Origin: JAAYZM01 sp964510785
GTDB taxonomy: Bacteria; Actinomycetota; Actinomycetes; Actinomycetales; Cellulomonadaceae
Length of the DNA: 64,000 bases
Direction: 5' to 3'
NCBI GenBank assembly: GCA_964510785.1
Contig: CAZECM010000007.1
Location: 15,288-79,287 of the forward strand
Below are positions 23,524 to 31,771 of this stretch, piece by piece. How positions within the stretch are numbered: position 1 is the stretch's first letter; each line of letters opens with the position of its first letter. The notes under the pieces were generated by a model. That model had not been told where the DNA came from. It did no database searches and saw only the letters and a list, made by a program, of their open reading frames with translations. The position numbers and the translations under genes are program-made.

Positions 23524-26202
23524 ATGCCAGCGCGAGAGGGGACGACGGAGCAGCAGGACGGCGCTCGGCGGGAGCACGTCGTCGTCGCCGAGGTCTCGGT
23601 ACCGCTGCAGCGCCAAGGGCGCCCCGCCGTCCGCCACTCGACCCGCCCCGACCTCGTGGACCGCGTGGTCGAGCTGGCACGCACGGGCCGCGGCACGCTC
23701 GTCGTCGGTGACGCCGGCGTCGGCAAGACGCACCTCGTCAACCTCGTCGTCCCGCAGCTCACGCGTGGCGGCGCCCGCGTCGTCACGATCACGGCCACCG
23801 CCGCTCGCCGCGCCATGCCGCTCGGCGCCCTCGAACCGCTCCTCGGGGACGTCGACCTCCTGGGCGCGAGCGCAGCACGCACGGCGGCCTCCCTCATCGA
23901 ACGGCTCGATGCCGTGCCCGACGACGACGGCGAGCTCCCGCTGCTCGTCCTGCGGATCGAGAACGCCCACCTGCTCGACGAGGCCTCGAGCCAGGTCGTC
24001 GAGTGGCTCGCACGTCACGAGCCCGTCGTCCTGCTCGTCTCGACCCGTCGCTCGGCCGCCTCCTGGTCGCCGTGGCTCGAGCTGTGGCGCGACGACGTGC
24101 TCGAGCGCATCGACATCGAGCCGCTCGACTTCGCCCAGACGGAGAGCCTGCTCGTCGCGGAGCTCGGCGGGCCCATCACGGCCGACACGGCGCACCGGTT
24201 GTGGCGCCTGACGGGTGGCAACGTCTTCTACCTCGCCGAGCTCGTCCGGGACCTGCGTCACAGCGGGGACCTCGCGCGCTCCGACGGGGTGTGGCTCTGG
24301 CAGGGGATCGCGGGCACGAGTCGCCGGCTGCTCGACGTCGTCGCCCACGACGTCTCGTTCGTGTCCGACGACGTGCGCTCGCTCCTCGAGGAGATCGCGC
24401 TCGGCGGGCCCCGCCCCCTCCAGGTCGTCCTGGACCACCATCCCCGCTCCGCCGTGCAGGAGCTCCTCGCCCTCGGTCTCGTGTCGCGCAGCGAGGACCA
24501 GCCCGAGGGTGGGCCGAGCGAGGTCGTGCTGCGGATCACCCACCCGCTGTACGGGGACGCGGTCGCGTCCCACACCTCCGCCCAGCGCCAGCGCGAGGTG
24601 CTGCAGAGCGCCGTCGCGTCCTACGTCGCGCGCGTCGGCACACCCGACGACCTGCTGCGCTGGGTCAACCGGGCGCTCACCCACGGCGTCCCCGTGCCCG
24701 TGCACGTGCTGCGCGACGGCTACGAGGCGGCCATGGAGCGGCTCTCGCGGCCGACCGCCGTCGCGTTCGCCGCCGAGATGATCCGCCTCCACGCGATCGA
24801 CGGCGGGACGGGCCCGCGCGCCGACGCCGTCCGCGTCGAGCTCTTGCTGTGCCGCGGCGAGGCGTGGCGGCACTTCGGCAGCCGCGAGCTCGCGCAGCAC
24901 GACGTGCGGGAGGCGCGCGAGATCCTGGCGCAGGGGCCCGTCGACGAGGAGACCATCGCGCTGACCGTGCGCGCCGACGTCCTCGAGGCGCACATCGCCC
25001 ACTACCGGGGCGACGACCTCGACACCGCGCTCGCCGTGCTCGACGAGGGGCTGGCCCGGGTCACGGCGCTCGACACGCCCGCGGCCCGGACCGGGACCAC
25101 GCGGCTCGTGCGCGAGCGGCTGACCGTCCTCGGCTGGGCGGGCCGCGTGCGCGAGTCGCTCCCGGGGCTCCTCGCCGAGCTCGAGAACCCGGAGGACGAG
25201 ACCGACGTGGTCGCCCTCGTCGGCCCCGCCATCACCGGGCTCGCGATGCTGGGCCGCTTCGGCGAGGTCGACGCGCTGGGCCGCCGGTACCTGCCCGCGG
25301 CGGTGCGGGCGGCGAAGACCTATCGCTGGGGGCCGAGCGACATCATCTTCGCGACCTACGCCTCCCGGGTGTGGCGCGGCGAGGCTGCCGGCGTCGAGAT
25401 CGAGCGGCTCTACGGCAAGGGCATGCCGGGCACCGTCGACTGGACCGGGCTGCACATCCGCCGCGGGTTCGACGCGATCGCGAGCGGGGCATGGACCACG
25501 GCCCGCGCGGAGCTGCGTGCCGCGAACGTCCGGGTGCGCACCCTCGACGTGGGCGGCTTCGCCCGGTTCACCCTCGCGGCCGAGGCGCTCGCCGCCGCCG
25601 CCGGCGGTGACCCGGTCGCCGCGCACTCCCTCGTCGCGCAGGCCAGGGAGATGCCGGTGCGCAGCGGTGGTTGCGTCGAGCTGCAGGTCGAGCTGACCCA
25701 CGTCGACACGATGATGTGGCTGCGCGACCCGATGGCGCTCACGGCCGCGCTCGACCTTGCCGGGAAGGCGCGGAACGAGGGGCTGTGGCGCATCGAGCTC
25801 GAGGCGCTGCACCGTGCCGTGGTCGTGGACCGGGGCACCCGTTCCGCCGAGCACCAGGCCGTGCTGCGCCGGGCCGAGAGCCTCGCCGAGCGCGTCGAGG
25901 GGCCTCGGGCCGGCTTCCTCCGGGACCACGTGCGGGCGATCGTCGCGGGAGACGTCGACCTCACCCGGATCGCCGAGCGCGAGCTCAACCGGGCTGGGCT
26001 GTGGCTGCCACCCTTGGGCCCGCTCGCGAGCCTCACCGCCCGGGAGCAGGAGATCGCCTCCCTCGCCGCGGGCGGCATGACGAGCCGCGCGATCGCCCAG
26101 CGGCTCACGCTGTCCGTCCGTACCGTCGACTCGCACCTCGCGCGCGTGTTCGCGAAGCTCGGCGTGCACTCCCGTGAGGACCTCGCAGGCATCCTGCGCT
26201 GA
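23524..26202 (+). CDS. LuxR-family (LAL-type) ATPase transcriptional regulator
   Basis: 892 aa with an ATG preceded by GAGGA. Near the N-terminus is a STAND/AAA-type nucleotide-binding region: Walker A GDAGVGKT at residues 62-69 and a Walker B-like LLVLRIENAHLLDEAS near 140-155. A long helical middle (about 330-800) has TPR-like character. The last ~60 residues are a LuxR helix-turn-helix (LTAREQEIASLAAGGMTSRAIAQRL, then TVDSHLARVFAKLGVHSRED). Such proteins bind ATP and an inducer, then oligomerise on DNA. It is divergent from the eCIS operon with 344 nt between, so it is the obvious candidate activator of the operon. That link is inference, since LAL genes are common in actinobacteria. Confidence 0.88.
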   Translation: MPAREGTTEQQDGARREHVVVAEVSVPLQRQGRPAVRHSTRPDLVDRVVELARTGRGTLVVGDAGVGKTHLVNLVVPQLTRGGARVVTITATAARRAMPLGALEPLLGDVDLLGASAARTAASLIERLDAVPDDDGELPLLVLRIENAHLLDEASSQVVEWLARHEPVVLLVSTRRSAASWSPWLELWRDDVLERIDIEPLDFAQTESLLVAELGGPITADTAHRLWRLTGGNVFYLAELVRDLRHSGDLARSDGVWLWQGIAGTSRRLLDVVAHDVSFVSDDVRSLLEEIALGGPRPLQVVLDHHPRSAVQELLALGLVSRSEDQPEGGPSEVVLRITHPLYGDAVASHTSAQRQREVLQSAVASYVARVGTPDDLLRWVNRALTHGVPVPVHVLRDGYEAAMERLSRPTAVAFAAEMIRLHAIDGGTGPRADAVRVELLLCRGEAWRHFGSRELAQHDVREAREILAQGPVDEETIALTVRADVLEAHIAHYRGDDLDTALAVLDEGLARVTALDTPAARTGTTRLVRERLTVLGWAGRVRESLPGLLAELENPEDETDVVALVGPAITGLAMLGRFGEVDALGRRYLPAAVRAAKTYRWGPSDIIFATYASRVWRGEAAGVEIERLYGKGMPGTVDWTGLHIRRGFDAIASGAWTTARAELRAANVRVRTLDVGGFARFTLAAEALAAAAGGDPVAAHSLVAQAREMPVRSGGCVELQVELTHVDTMMWLRDPMALTAALDLAGKARNEGLWRIELEALHRAVVVDRGTRSAEHQAVLRRAESLAERVEGPRAGFLRDHVRAIVAGDVDLTRIAERELNRAGLWLPPLGPLASLTAREQEIASLAAGGMTSRAIAQRLTLSVRTVDSHLARVFAKLGVHSREDLAGILR

Positions 26203-26256
26203 GGTCGGCGCTGGGGTCGGCGCTGGGGCTGGCGCCGGTTCCGGGGCTGGCGCTGG
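26203..26256. repeat. 12-bp tandem repeats after regulator stop
   Basis: Immediately after the regulator stop, GGTCGGCGCTGG occurs twice exactly (26203-26214, 26215-26226). A diverged third copy (26227-26238) and, after 6 nt, a fourth GGCTGGCGCTGG (26245-26256) follow. In one frame it would encode Gly-Ala repeats, but no gene uses it. It may be slippage-prone filler. Confidence 0.7.
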
Positions 26257-26465
26257 GGGCGCACTGCCCTGCGGCGACCCCGTGATCGTCTGATTGGCAA
26301 TCGTGTGCGGGCTAGGTCCCGGCGTGCGGCGACAGGCCGGTTCGGGTCTGCCGCCGGACAGCTCCCGTGGTCCCACGGGGCCGTGACACACCGACTCCGA
26401 ACAAGTTCACACTGGTTCGAACGGGGGACTTGCATACTCGCCACGGAAGGCGCACACTAGTTCCC

Positions 26466-26515
26466 GACGGTACGCATCGCCTGCCCCCTGCGCGGTGCGT
26501 ACCGTCTTTATCTTT
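26466..26515 (+). terminator. Intrinsic terminator-like hairpin
   Basis: A 15-bp stem (26466-26480 with 26492-26506) has one U-G wobble and an 11-nt C-rich loop, and is followed by TTTATCTTT (26507-26515). This is the best Rho-independent terminator in the window. It lies about 260 nt after the LuxR-type regulator stop and before the leaderless start at 26749, so it likely ends the regulator transcript or insulates the next gene. Confidence 0.65.
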
Positions 26516-26736
26516 GCCCGGCCACGGCCCTCGGAGCTCGATCTCGTCCGGCACCTGGTGCCCGGTCGTACCCGGCCCAGGTACCTGGTCCCGCCCGGCC
26601 CGGTGCCCGTCCCGAGTGTGGCTCGAGCCCCCGGAACCCCGGAGAACCGGGCATTTCGCCCGGTGCCACTCCGAGCCCACCGCGTGAGTCCCCGCACTCT
26701 CGGCGTGGCACCGCGCACGGCCGCGCACGAGACGCC

Positions 26737-26742
26737 TACCGT
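26737..26742 (+). promoter_or_regulatory. Leaderless -10 box TACCGT
   Basis: TACCGT ends exactly 6 nt before the GTG at 26749, placing the predicted transcript start on the start codon. No clear -35 is present. The same TAnnnT-N6-start arrangement recurs at 35410, 38727 and 41547. Confidence 0.55.
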
Positions 26743-26748
26743 GCAGGA

Positions 26749-29700
26749 GTGAGCCTTTCCATGCGCGGGACCGGCCCCGAGGGGCCACCCGCCGCCGACG
26801 ACGTGCGGGAGTCCCCCGTGGTCGTCAGCGCACCCCACGTGAGCGAGCTCGTCGCTGCATCGGTCGTGGACTGGCGGGGGGCGCTCGTCGCGCAGTCCGG
26901 GAGCTCGTCGCTCTCCGACATCGCCCTCCTCGGTGACGCGAGCCTCGACTTCTCGACGGCGCACCCCTCGGGAGTCGCGCAGCTCTTCGCGGGACGGCCC
27001 ACGCGACTGTCCAACCTCGTGCGCGAGGGCGCGGCGCTGTCGACCGCGCGCCGTCGTGCCCGCGCCGTCTCGCAGCGTGCCGACGACTATTCCCAGCGGT
27101 TCGGCGTCGCCCCGACGTTCCTCGCGATCGGCGTCGCGACGTGGACGGAGCGGGTGCGCGACGAGCCCGAGGCCACGGACGACGATGTCGACGCGCTCGC
27201 TTCCGCGACCCGTGGTCCCGACGATGCAGCGGGCGGGCGGGTCGGCCCCGCCGAGGCGGACCTGTCGCGAGACCCGGGCGCCTCGCGTGACGGTCGGGAG
27301 CCGAGCACCGAAGAGCGCGCACCGGCGACGCGCACCCGTCGCGCACCGGTGCTGCTCCGACCCGTGACGTTGCAGCCGCGAGGCTCGGGTGCCGCGGACT
27401 ACGAGCTCGTCCTCACACCGACCCTCGAGGTCAACCCGGTCCTCGCGCGCGCCTTGCGCGCTCACGGCGGACTGGTCGACCCGATCGGCCTCGCGCGCGG
27501 CGCCTTCACCGGCACGGGCTTCGACCCGCGGCCCGCCCTCGATCGCCTCGCCCAGCTCGGTCGTGCCGTCCTCGCCGACTTCTCGCTGACCGACTCGCTC
27601 GTGCTCGGCGTCTTCGGGCACCCCGCCCAGGTGCTCGTGGAGGACCTCGACGAGCTCGCCCCCGGGCTCGCCCGGCACGAGGTCGTCGCGGCGCTCGCGG
27701 ACGACCCGCGGTCCCGCTCCGCCCTCGCGCTGCCCATGCCCGAGCCGTTCGTCGGCGACCGCGACCCTGGCGACGAGCGGGGGATCGGGGACCTCGACCC
27801 CGCCCAGCAGCACGCGCTCGACGTGGTCGCGACGGGCGCGCACCTCTTCCTCGACGCCCCACCGGGGGCGGACACGACGACGACGGTCGCCGCGCTCGTC
27901 GCCGACGCCGCCGCATCCGGGCGCACCGTGCTCTACGTCCCCGGGCACCGCAGGGCCGCCGTCGCGCTCGCCGAGCGGCTGGCCGCCCTCGGGCTCGACG
28001 ACCTCTTGCTCGACGTCGCGCCGAACGCGGGCTGGCGCACCGAGGTGTGCCGCCGACTCCTCGGTGCGATGACCCTCGAGCAGCGCCCGCTCGACGTCAC
28101 GGCGATCACGCGCCGCCGCGAGCAGCTCGTCGCGCGCCGTGAGCAGCTGCGCGGCTACGTCGACGCCCTGCACGTGGTGCGCGAGCCCTGGGGCTGCTCG
28201 GCCTACGACGCGCTGCAGGGTCTCGCTCGGCTCACCGCGCCCCGCCCCGCACCACAGACGAGGGTGCGGCTCGGCGCCGACGTCGCGCGGGCGCTCGCCG
28301 GGGACCGCCGCAGCCAGGTCGCGGGCGAGCTCGTGCGGGCCGCCGAGCTCGGGGCGTTCGAGATCCAGCCGAACTCGACCCCGTGGTACGGCGCGGACCT
28401 GAGCTCCGCCGAGGCGGCGGCCGAGGTCGTGACGCGCCTCGAGCGGCTCGTCGAGTCGGGCCTGCCGGCCTGGCAGCAGCGTGCGGCCGACGTCGCCGCC
28501 CACACGGGCCTGACGCCGGCCGCGACCATCGACGCGTGGGGCGAACAGCTCGAGATGCTCTCGGGCGTGCGGGCCTCGCTCGACACCTTCCAGCCCATCG
28601 TCTTCGAGCGTTCGGCCGCTGACCTCGTTGCCGCGACCGCGAGCAAGGAGTGGCGCGAGGCTCACGACGTGCAGCTCAGCTCGGTGCACCGGCGCCGGTT
28701 GCGCAAGCAGGCGAAGGACATGGTCCGGCCAGGGCGCCCCGTCGCGGACCTGCACGCCGCGCTCGCCCAGATCCACCGGCAGCGCGAGGTCTGGCAAGCG
28801 CACTGCCCCGCCGGCGGCTGGCCACGGCTGCCCGAGGGGCTCGCCGAGATCGAGGCGGAGTACGCCGCGGTACGTGCCGACGTCGACGTCCTCGAGCAGG
28901 TGCTCACGACCACGCCGGGCGGTGGTGGGCTCGCCTCGCTCGCGGCCGAGCAGCTTGCCGACCGGCTCCGCCGACTCCTGGCTGCCCGATCCGCCCTCGA
29001 CGTGCTGCCCGAGCGGACCCGGCTCGTACGGTCGTTGCTCGACGCGGGGCTCGGCGAGCTGCTGACCGACCTGGCCACGCGGCGGGTGCCGGCACCCCTC
29101 GTCGCGGCGGAGCTCGACCTCGCGTGGTGGACGGGGGTGTTCGAGGAGATCATGCGGGCCGAGCCGTCGCTCGCCGGCTTCGACGGGGCACGCCTGACGG
29201 GGCTCGCCGCCGAGTATCGCGAGCTCGACCTCGAGCACGTCGCCCATCTGCCCGAGCCCGTGCGTGCCGCCGTCGTCGGCCGGGTGCAGGGCGTGCTGCG
29301 CGCGCACCGTGAGCAGGCCGAGGCGCTCTTCGCCGAGCTGGTCGAGGAGAGCATGGTCTCGCTGCGCGACACGGTCGAGCGGTTCGGCGAGGTGGCGCGA
29401 CACCTGCGTCCCGTGGTCGCCGCGGCACCGATGCTCGTGCCTCACCTCGTGCCCGCGGCCCGCACGGTGGACCTGCTCGTCATCGACGCGGCCGACCATC
29501 TTGCGCTCGAGGTCGCGCTGCCCGCGATCGGACGCGCCCGCCAGGTCGTCGTCGTCGGCGACTCGAAGTCCGCGAGCGGTTCCGCCGTGCGTGCCCTCGC
29601 CGGGGTGCTGCCGCACGTGCCGCTGCGCGTCGGAGACACCCGACGGGACCCGCACCTGACCGCGTTCCTCGCCTCCCACGGCTACGAGGGCGTGCTCGAA

Positions 29701-31395
29701 CCGGTCCCGCTGCCGCGCGCCGAGCCGCTCGTCGGCTTCGACGTCGTCGACGGCACGGGGATGCCCGATGCCGCCACGGGTGCCGTCGGATCCACCCGGG
29801 CCGAGGTCGACCAGGTCGTCGAGCTCGCCCTGACGCATGCCGTGACGCGGCCCGAGGAGTCGCTCGCCGTCGTGACGGTGTCCGCCGAGCACGCCGACCG
29901 GGTGCGTGACGCGCTGCTCGCCGAGGTGCGGGACAACCCGGCGCTCGCCGCGTTCTTCGACACCGGGCGCAGCGAACCGTTCGTCGTCACCGACCTGCAC
30001 GGTGTGGCCGGCCTGCGGCGCGACGCCGTGGTGCTCTCGGTGGGTTACGGGCGGACGCCGCACGGTCGCGTGCTGCACGCGCTCGCGCCGCTCACCACGG
30101 CGGGCGGGGACGCGCTGCTGCTGTCCGCTCTCGCTGCGACCCGCCACCGTCTCGACGTCGTCGCGGCCTTCCGCGGGTCCGACCTCGACCCCGACCGGTT
30201 GCGCGGGCCCGGTTCGCGGCTCCTCGCGGACCTGCTGGTCTTCGCCGAGGAGCGTGCCGTCGGGGCCAGGGCCGACGCCGAGCCGCAGTTCGAGGTGGGC
30301 GACGACGTCGTCGACCGGCTCGTCATCGACCTCGCCGAGCGGTTGTGGCGCGCCGGACTCATCGTCGAGGTGGGTCACGGCCTGCCGGGTGGGTTGCGCA
30401 TCCCGCTCGTCGTCGGCCACCGCGACCTGCCCGACCGCTTCCTCGTGGCCGTCCTGACCGACGACGGCGACTACATGGGCGAGCCGAGCGTGCGCGTGCG
30501 CGACCGCCAGGTGGCCGGGCGGCTCGAAAGGCTCGGCTGGGTGGTGTCGCGGGTGTGGTCCGCCGCGGCCTTCCTCGACCCGCAGGCCGAGGCCGAGTCG
30601 ATCGCGCGCCTCGTTCACGAGTCGGCTGACCGCGCTCTTGCCGCCGAGCCCCGCCGGGCGACGGCCGGAACGCCTCCCCGGGTGAACGTCGATGCCGACG
30701 GTGAGCGCGACGACGAGGACGGTGAGACTGCGGCGGCTGGCCTCGACCCCGACGCGCCCGCGGCCGCCCGCACGGGTGCTGGCCCCGTCGCCGGTGCCGG
30801 TGCAGGTGTCGACGCTGACTCACACTCCGACTCCGCAGCGCGCGGTCCTGCCGTCGCGTCCCCGTCGACGGCGAGCGTGCCCGTCGCCTTCCAGGCCGAT
30901 GTTCCCGACGGGGGTCGGCCCGCGTTCGACGAGATCGTCGCCGGGACCAGGAGCGAGCCTGCGGGCGCGGCACCCATCATGCCGACCGTGTTCAGCCCGG
31001 TGACGTCGGCACCGTCGGCCCTGTCGACCCCGTCGGTGTCGACACCATCGACGTCTGGTCCGGTCGCCCCGCAGCCCACGCGCGAGGTCGAGCAGCCCAC
31101 ACTTCGTGTCGAGCAGCCCACGCTCGACGTGGCGCTGCCTTCGGGCGCCACGTCGTCGGCGATCACTCCCGCGCCCCCGCGGACCTCGCCCCGCCCCCCG
31201 CTGGCGCGTGGACTGCCGATCGCGGCGTACGGCGACGACGAGCTCGACCTCCTCGCGCACTGGCTCGTCTCGGACGGGCTCGGCCGCGACGAGGAGTCTC
31301 TCGAGGCGGACCTGCGCACGGAGCTCGGCATCACCAAGCGCGGCAAGCGCGTCGACGCGGTGCTCTCCGCCGTCGCCCGCCGCGCGTTGAGCTGA
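26749..31395 (+). CDS. DUF4011/SF1-helicase/Vsr-like giant protein with degenerate motifs
   Basis: 1,548 aa. Layout resembles the DUF4011-helicase-Vsr fusions of actinobacteria: N-terminal DUF4011-like part (about 25-130, RPTRLSNLVREG), helicase core (about 340-1,150), Vsr/MTES_1575-type nuclease-like domain (about 1,180-1,270), an Ala/Thr/Ser/Pro-rich linker, and a C-terminal helical domain (about 1,490-1,548, TELGITKRGKRVDAVLS). Key residues are missing. The Walker A site reads APPGADTT at 370-377, without the Gly-Lys-Thr. Motif II is DAAD at 913-916 instead of DEAS. The nuclease RIDL motif is RIPL (1217-1220), and the usual ECDG is TDDG (1237-1240). So it is predicted to be a pseudo-enzyme, perhaps structural or regulatory. 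Intact relatives include a reported anti-phage protein type (hhe). Start is GTG, leaderless. Confidence 0.78.
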   Translation: MSLSMRGTGPEGPPAADDVRESPVVVSAPHVSELVAASVVDWRGALVAQSGSSSLSDIALLGDASLDFSTAHPSGVAQLFAGRPTRLSNLVREGAALSTARRRARAVSQRADDYSQRFGVAPTFLAIGVATWTERVRDEPEATDDDVDALASATRGPDDAAGGRVGPAEADLSRDPGASRDGREPSTEERAPATRTRRAPVLLRPVTLQPRGSGAADYELVLTPTLEVNPVLARALRAHGGLVDPIGLARGAFTGTGFDPRPALDRLAQLGRAVLADFSLTDSLVLGVFGHPAQVLVEDLDELAPGLARHEVVAALADDPRSRSALALPMPEPFVGDRDPGDERGIGDLDPAQQHALDVVATGAHLFLDAPPGADTTTTVAALVADAAASGRTVLYVPGHRRAAVALAERLAALGLDDLLLDVAPNAGWRTEVCRRLLGAMTLEQRPLDVTAITRRREQLVARREQLRGYVDALHVVREPWGCSAYDALQGLARLTAPRPAPQTRVRLGADVARALAGDRRSQVAGELVRAAELGAFEIQPNSTPWYGADLSSAEAAAEVVTRLERLVESGLPAWQQRAADVAAHTGLTPAATIDAWGEQLEMLSGVRASLDTFQPIVFERSAADLVAATASKEWREAHDVQLSSVHRRRLRKQAKDMVRPGRPVADLHAALAQIHRQREVWQAHCPAGGWPRLPEGLAEIEAEYAAVRADVDVLEQVLTTTPGGGGLASLAAEQLADRLRRLLAARSALDVLPERTRLVRSLLDAGLGELLTDLATRRVPAPLVAAELDLAWWTGVFEEIMRAEPSLAGFDGARLTGLAAEYRELDLEHVAHLPEPVRAAVVGRVQGVLRAHREQAEALFAELVEESMVSLRDTVERFGEVARHLRPVVAAAPMLVPHLVPAARTVDLLVIDAADHLALEVALPAIGRARQVVVVGDSKSASGSAVRALAGVLPHVPLRVGDTRRDPHLTAFLASHGYEGVLEPVPLPRAEPLVGFDVVDGTGMPDAATGAVGSTRAEVDQVVELALTHAVTRPEESLAVVTVSAEHADRVRDALLAEVRDNPALAAFFDTGRSEPFVVTDLHGVAGLRRDAVVLSVGYGRTPHGRVLHALAPLTTAGGDALLLSALAATRHRLDVVAAFRGSDLDPDRLRGPGSRLLADLLVFAEERAVGARADAEPQFEVGDDVVDRLVIDLAERLWRAGLIVEVGHGLPGGLRIPLVVGHRDLPDRFLVAVLTDDGDYMGEPSVRVRDRQVAGRLERLGWVVSRVWSAAAFLDPQAEAESIARLVHESADRALAAEPRRATAGTPPRVNVDADGERDDEDGETAAAGLDPDAPAAARTGAGPVAGAGAGVDADSHSDSAARGPAVASPSTASVPVAFQADVPDGGRPAFDEIVAGTRSEPAGAAPIMPTVFSPVTSAPSALSTPSVSTPSTSGPVAPQPTREVEQPTLRVEQPTLDVALPSGATSSAITPAPPRTSPRPPLARGLPIAAYGDDELDLLAHWLVSDGLGRDEESLEADLRTELGITKRGKRVDAVLSAVARRALS

Positions 31396-31468
31396 CCCTC
31401 CGTCGCTCGCCGCGCGCTGGGCTGACTCGCCGCCACTGGTAGAGCGGGCGGTGCGAGACAATGGCACC

Positions 31469-31726
31469 GTGATCTCGCCCGTCCCACCCGCCTCGACCCC
31501 CCGACGCCGGGAGCGCCGCCGCGTCGTGCGACCGGCCGGTGGACCCGGCGCATCGGTTCCGGCAGCGATTGTCGATGCCACGGAGTCTCCCGGCGAGCCC
31601 GGGCGCGACGCCGCCGATCCGCTCGTTCCTCGACGTGCGGCCGATGACTCGTCCGTCGGCTGGCACGAGTCCGACGACTCGAACGACGAGCGCCTCCGCC
31701 GCGACGTTCCGCCCCACTGGGCCTGA
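31469..31726 (+). CDS. Small Arg/Asp-rich conserved-type hypothetical protein
   Basis: 85 aa from the GTG at 31469. The frame opens earlier (31451), but GACAAT at 31457-31462 stands exactly 6 nt before this GTG, as in the leaderless genes nearby. The N-terminal half is Pro/Arg-rich (RRRERRRVVRPAGG); the second half is acidic and ends DERLRRDVPPHWA. Small proteins ending in a Trp-rich RPPHW-type tail are common near this helicase-like gene in actinobacteria, from memory. The function is unknown. It ends 45 nt before the convergent HNH gene. Confidence 0.5.
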   Translation: MISPVPPASTPRRRERRRVVRPAGGPGASVPAAIVDATESPGEPGRDAADPLVPRRAADDSSVGWHESDDSNDERLRRDVPPHWA

Positions 31727-31771
31727 CGCACGCGTCGCAGCTCACGGACGCGAGCTTCGCCGTCGCGTAGC

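Larger units (their letters stand above)
26257..26748. other. Intergenic region rich in inverted repeats, no gene seen
   Basis: About 490 nt without a convincing gene; short open frames here have no ribosome site and shadow-like composition. It holds three hairpin-forming sequences: CCCGTGG/CCACGGG (26364-26379, 2-nt loop), the long stem at 26466-26506, and ACCGGGC/GCCCGGT (26646-26664, 5-nt loop). Local composition around 26380-26520 is less GC-rich than the genes on either side. It separates the eCIS regulator from the next chromosomal gene. Confidence 0.6.

Noticed and set aside
26380..26440. tRNA-like T-arm sequence GGTTCGAAC
   Set aside because: No acceptor, D or anticodon stems can be built around it.
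26367..26687. 106-codon + strand frame in the intergenic region
   Set aside because: No ribosome site, Arg/Pro-rich shadow-like composition, and it crosses the terminator hairpin.
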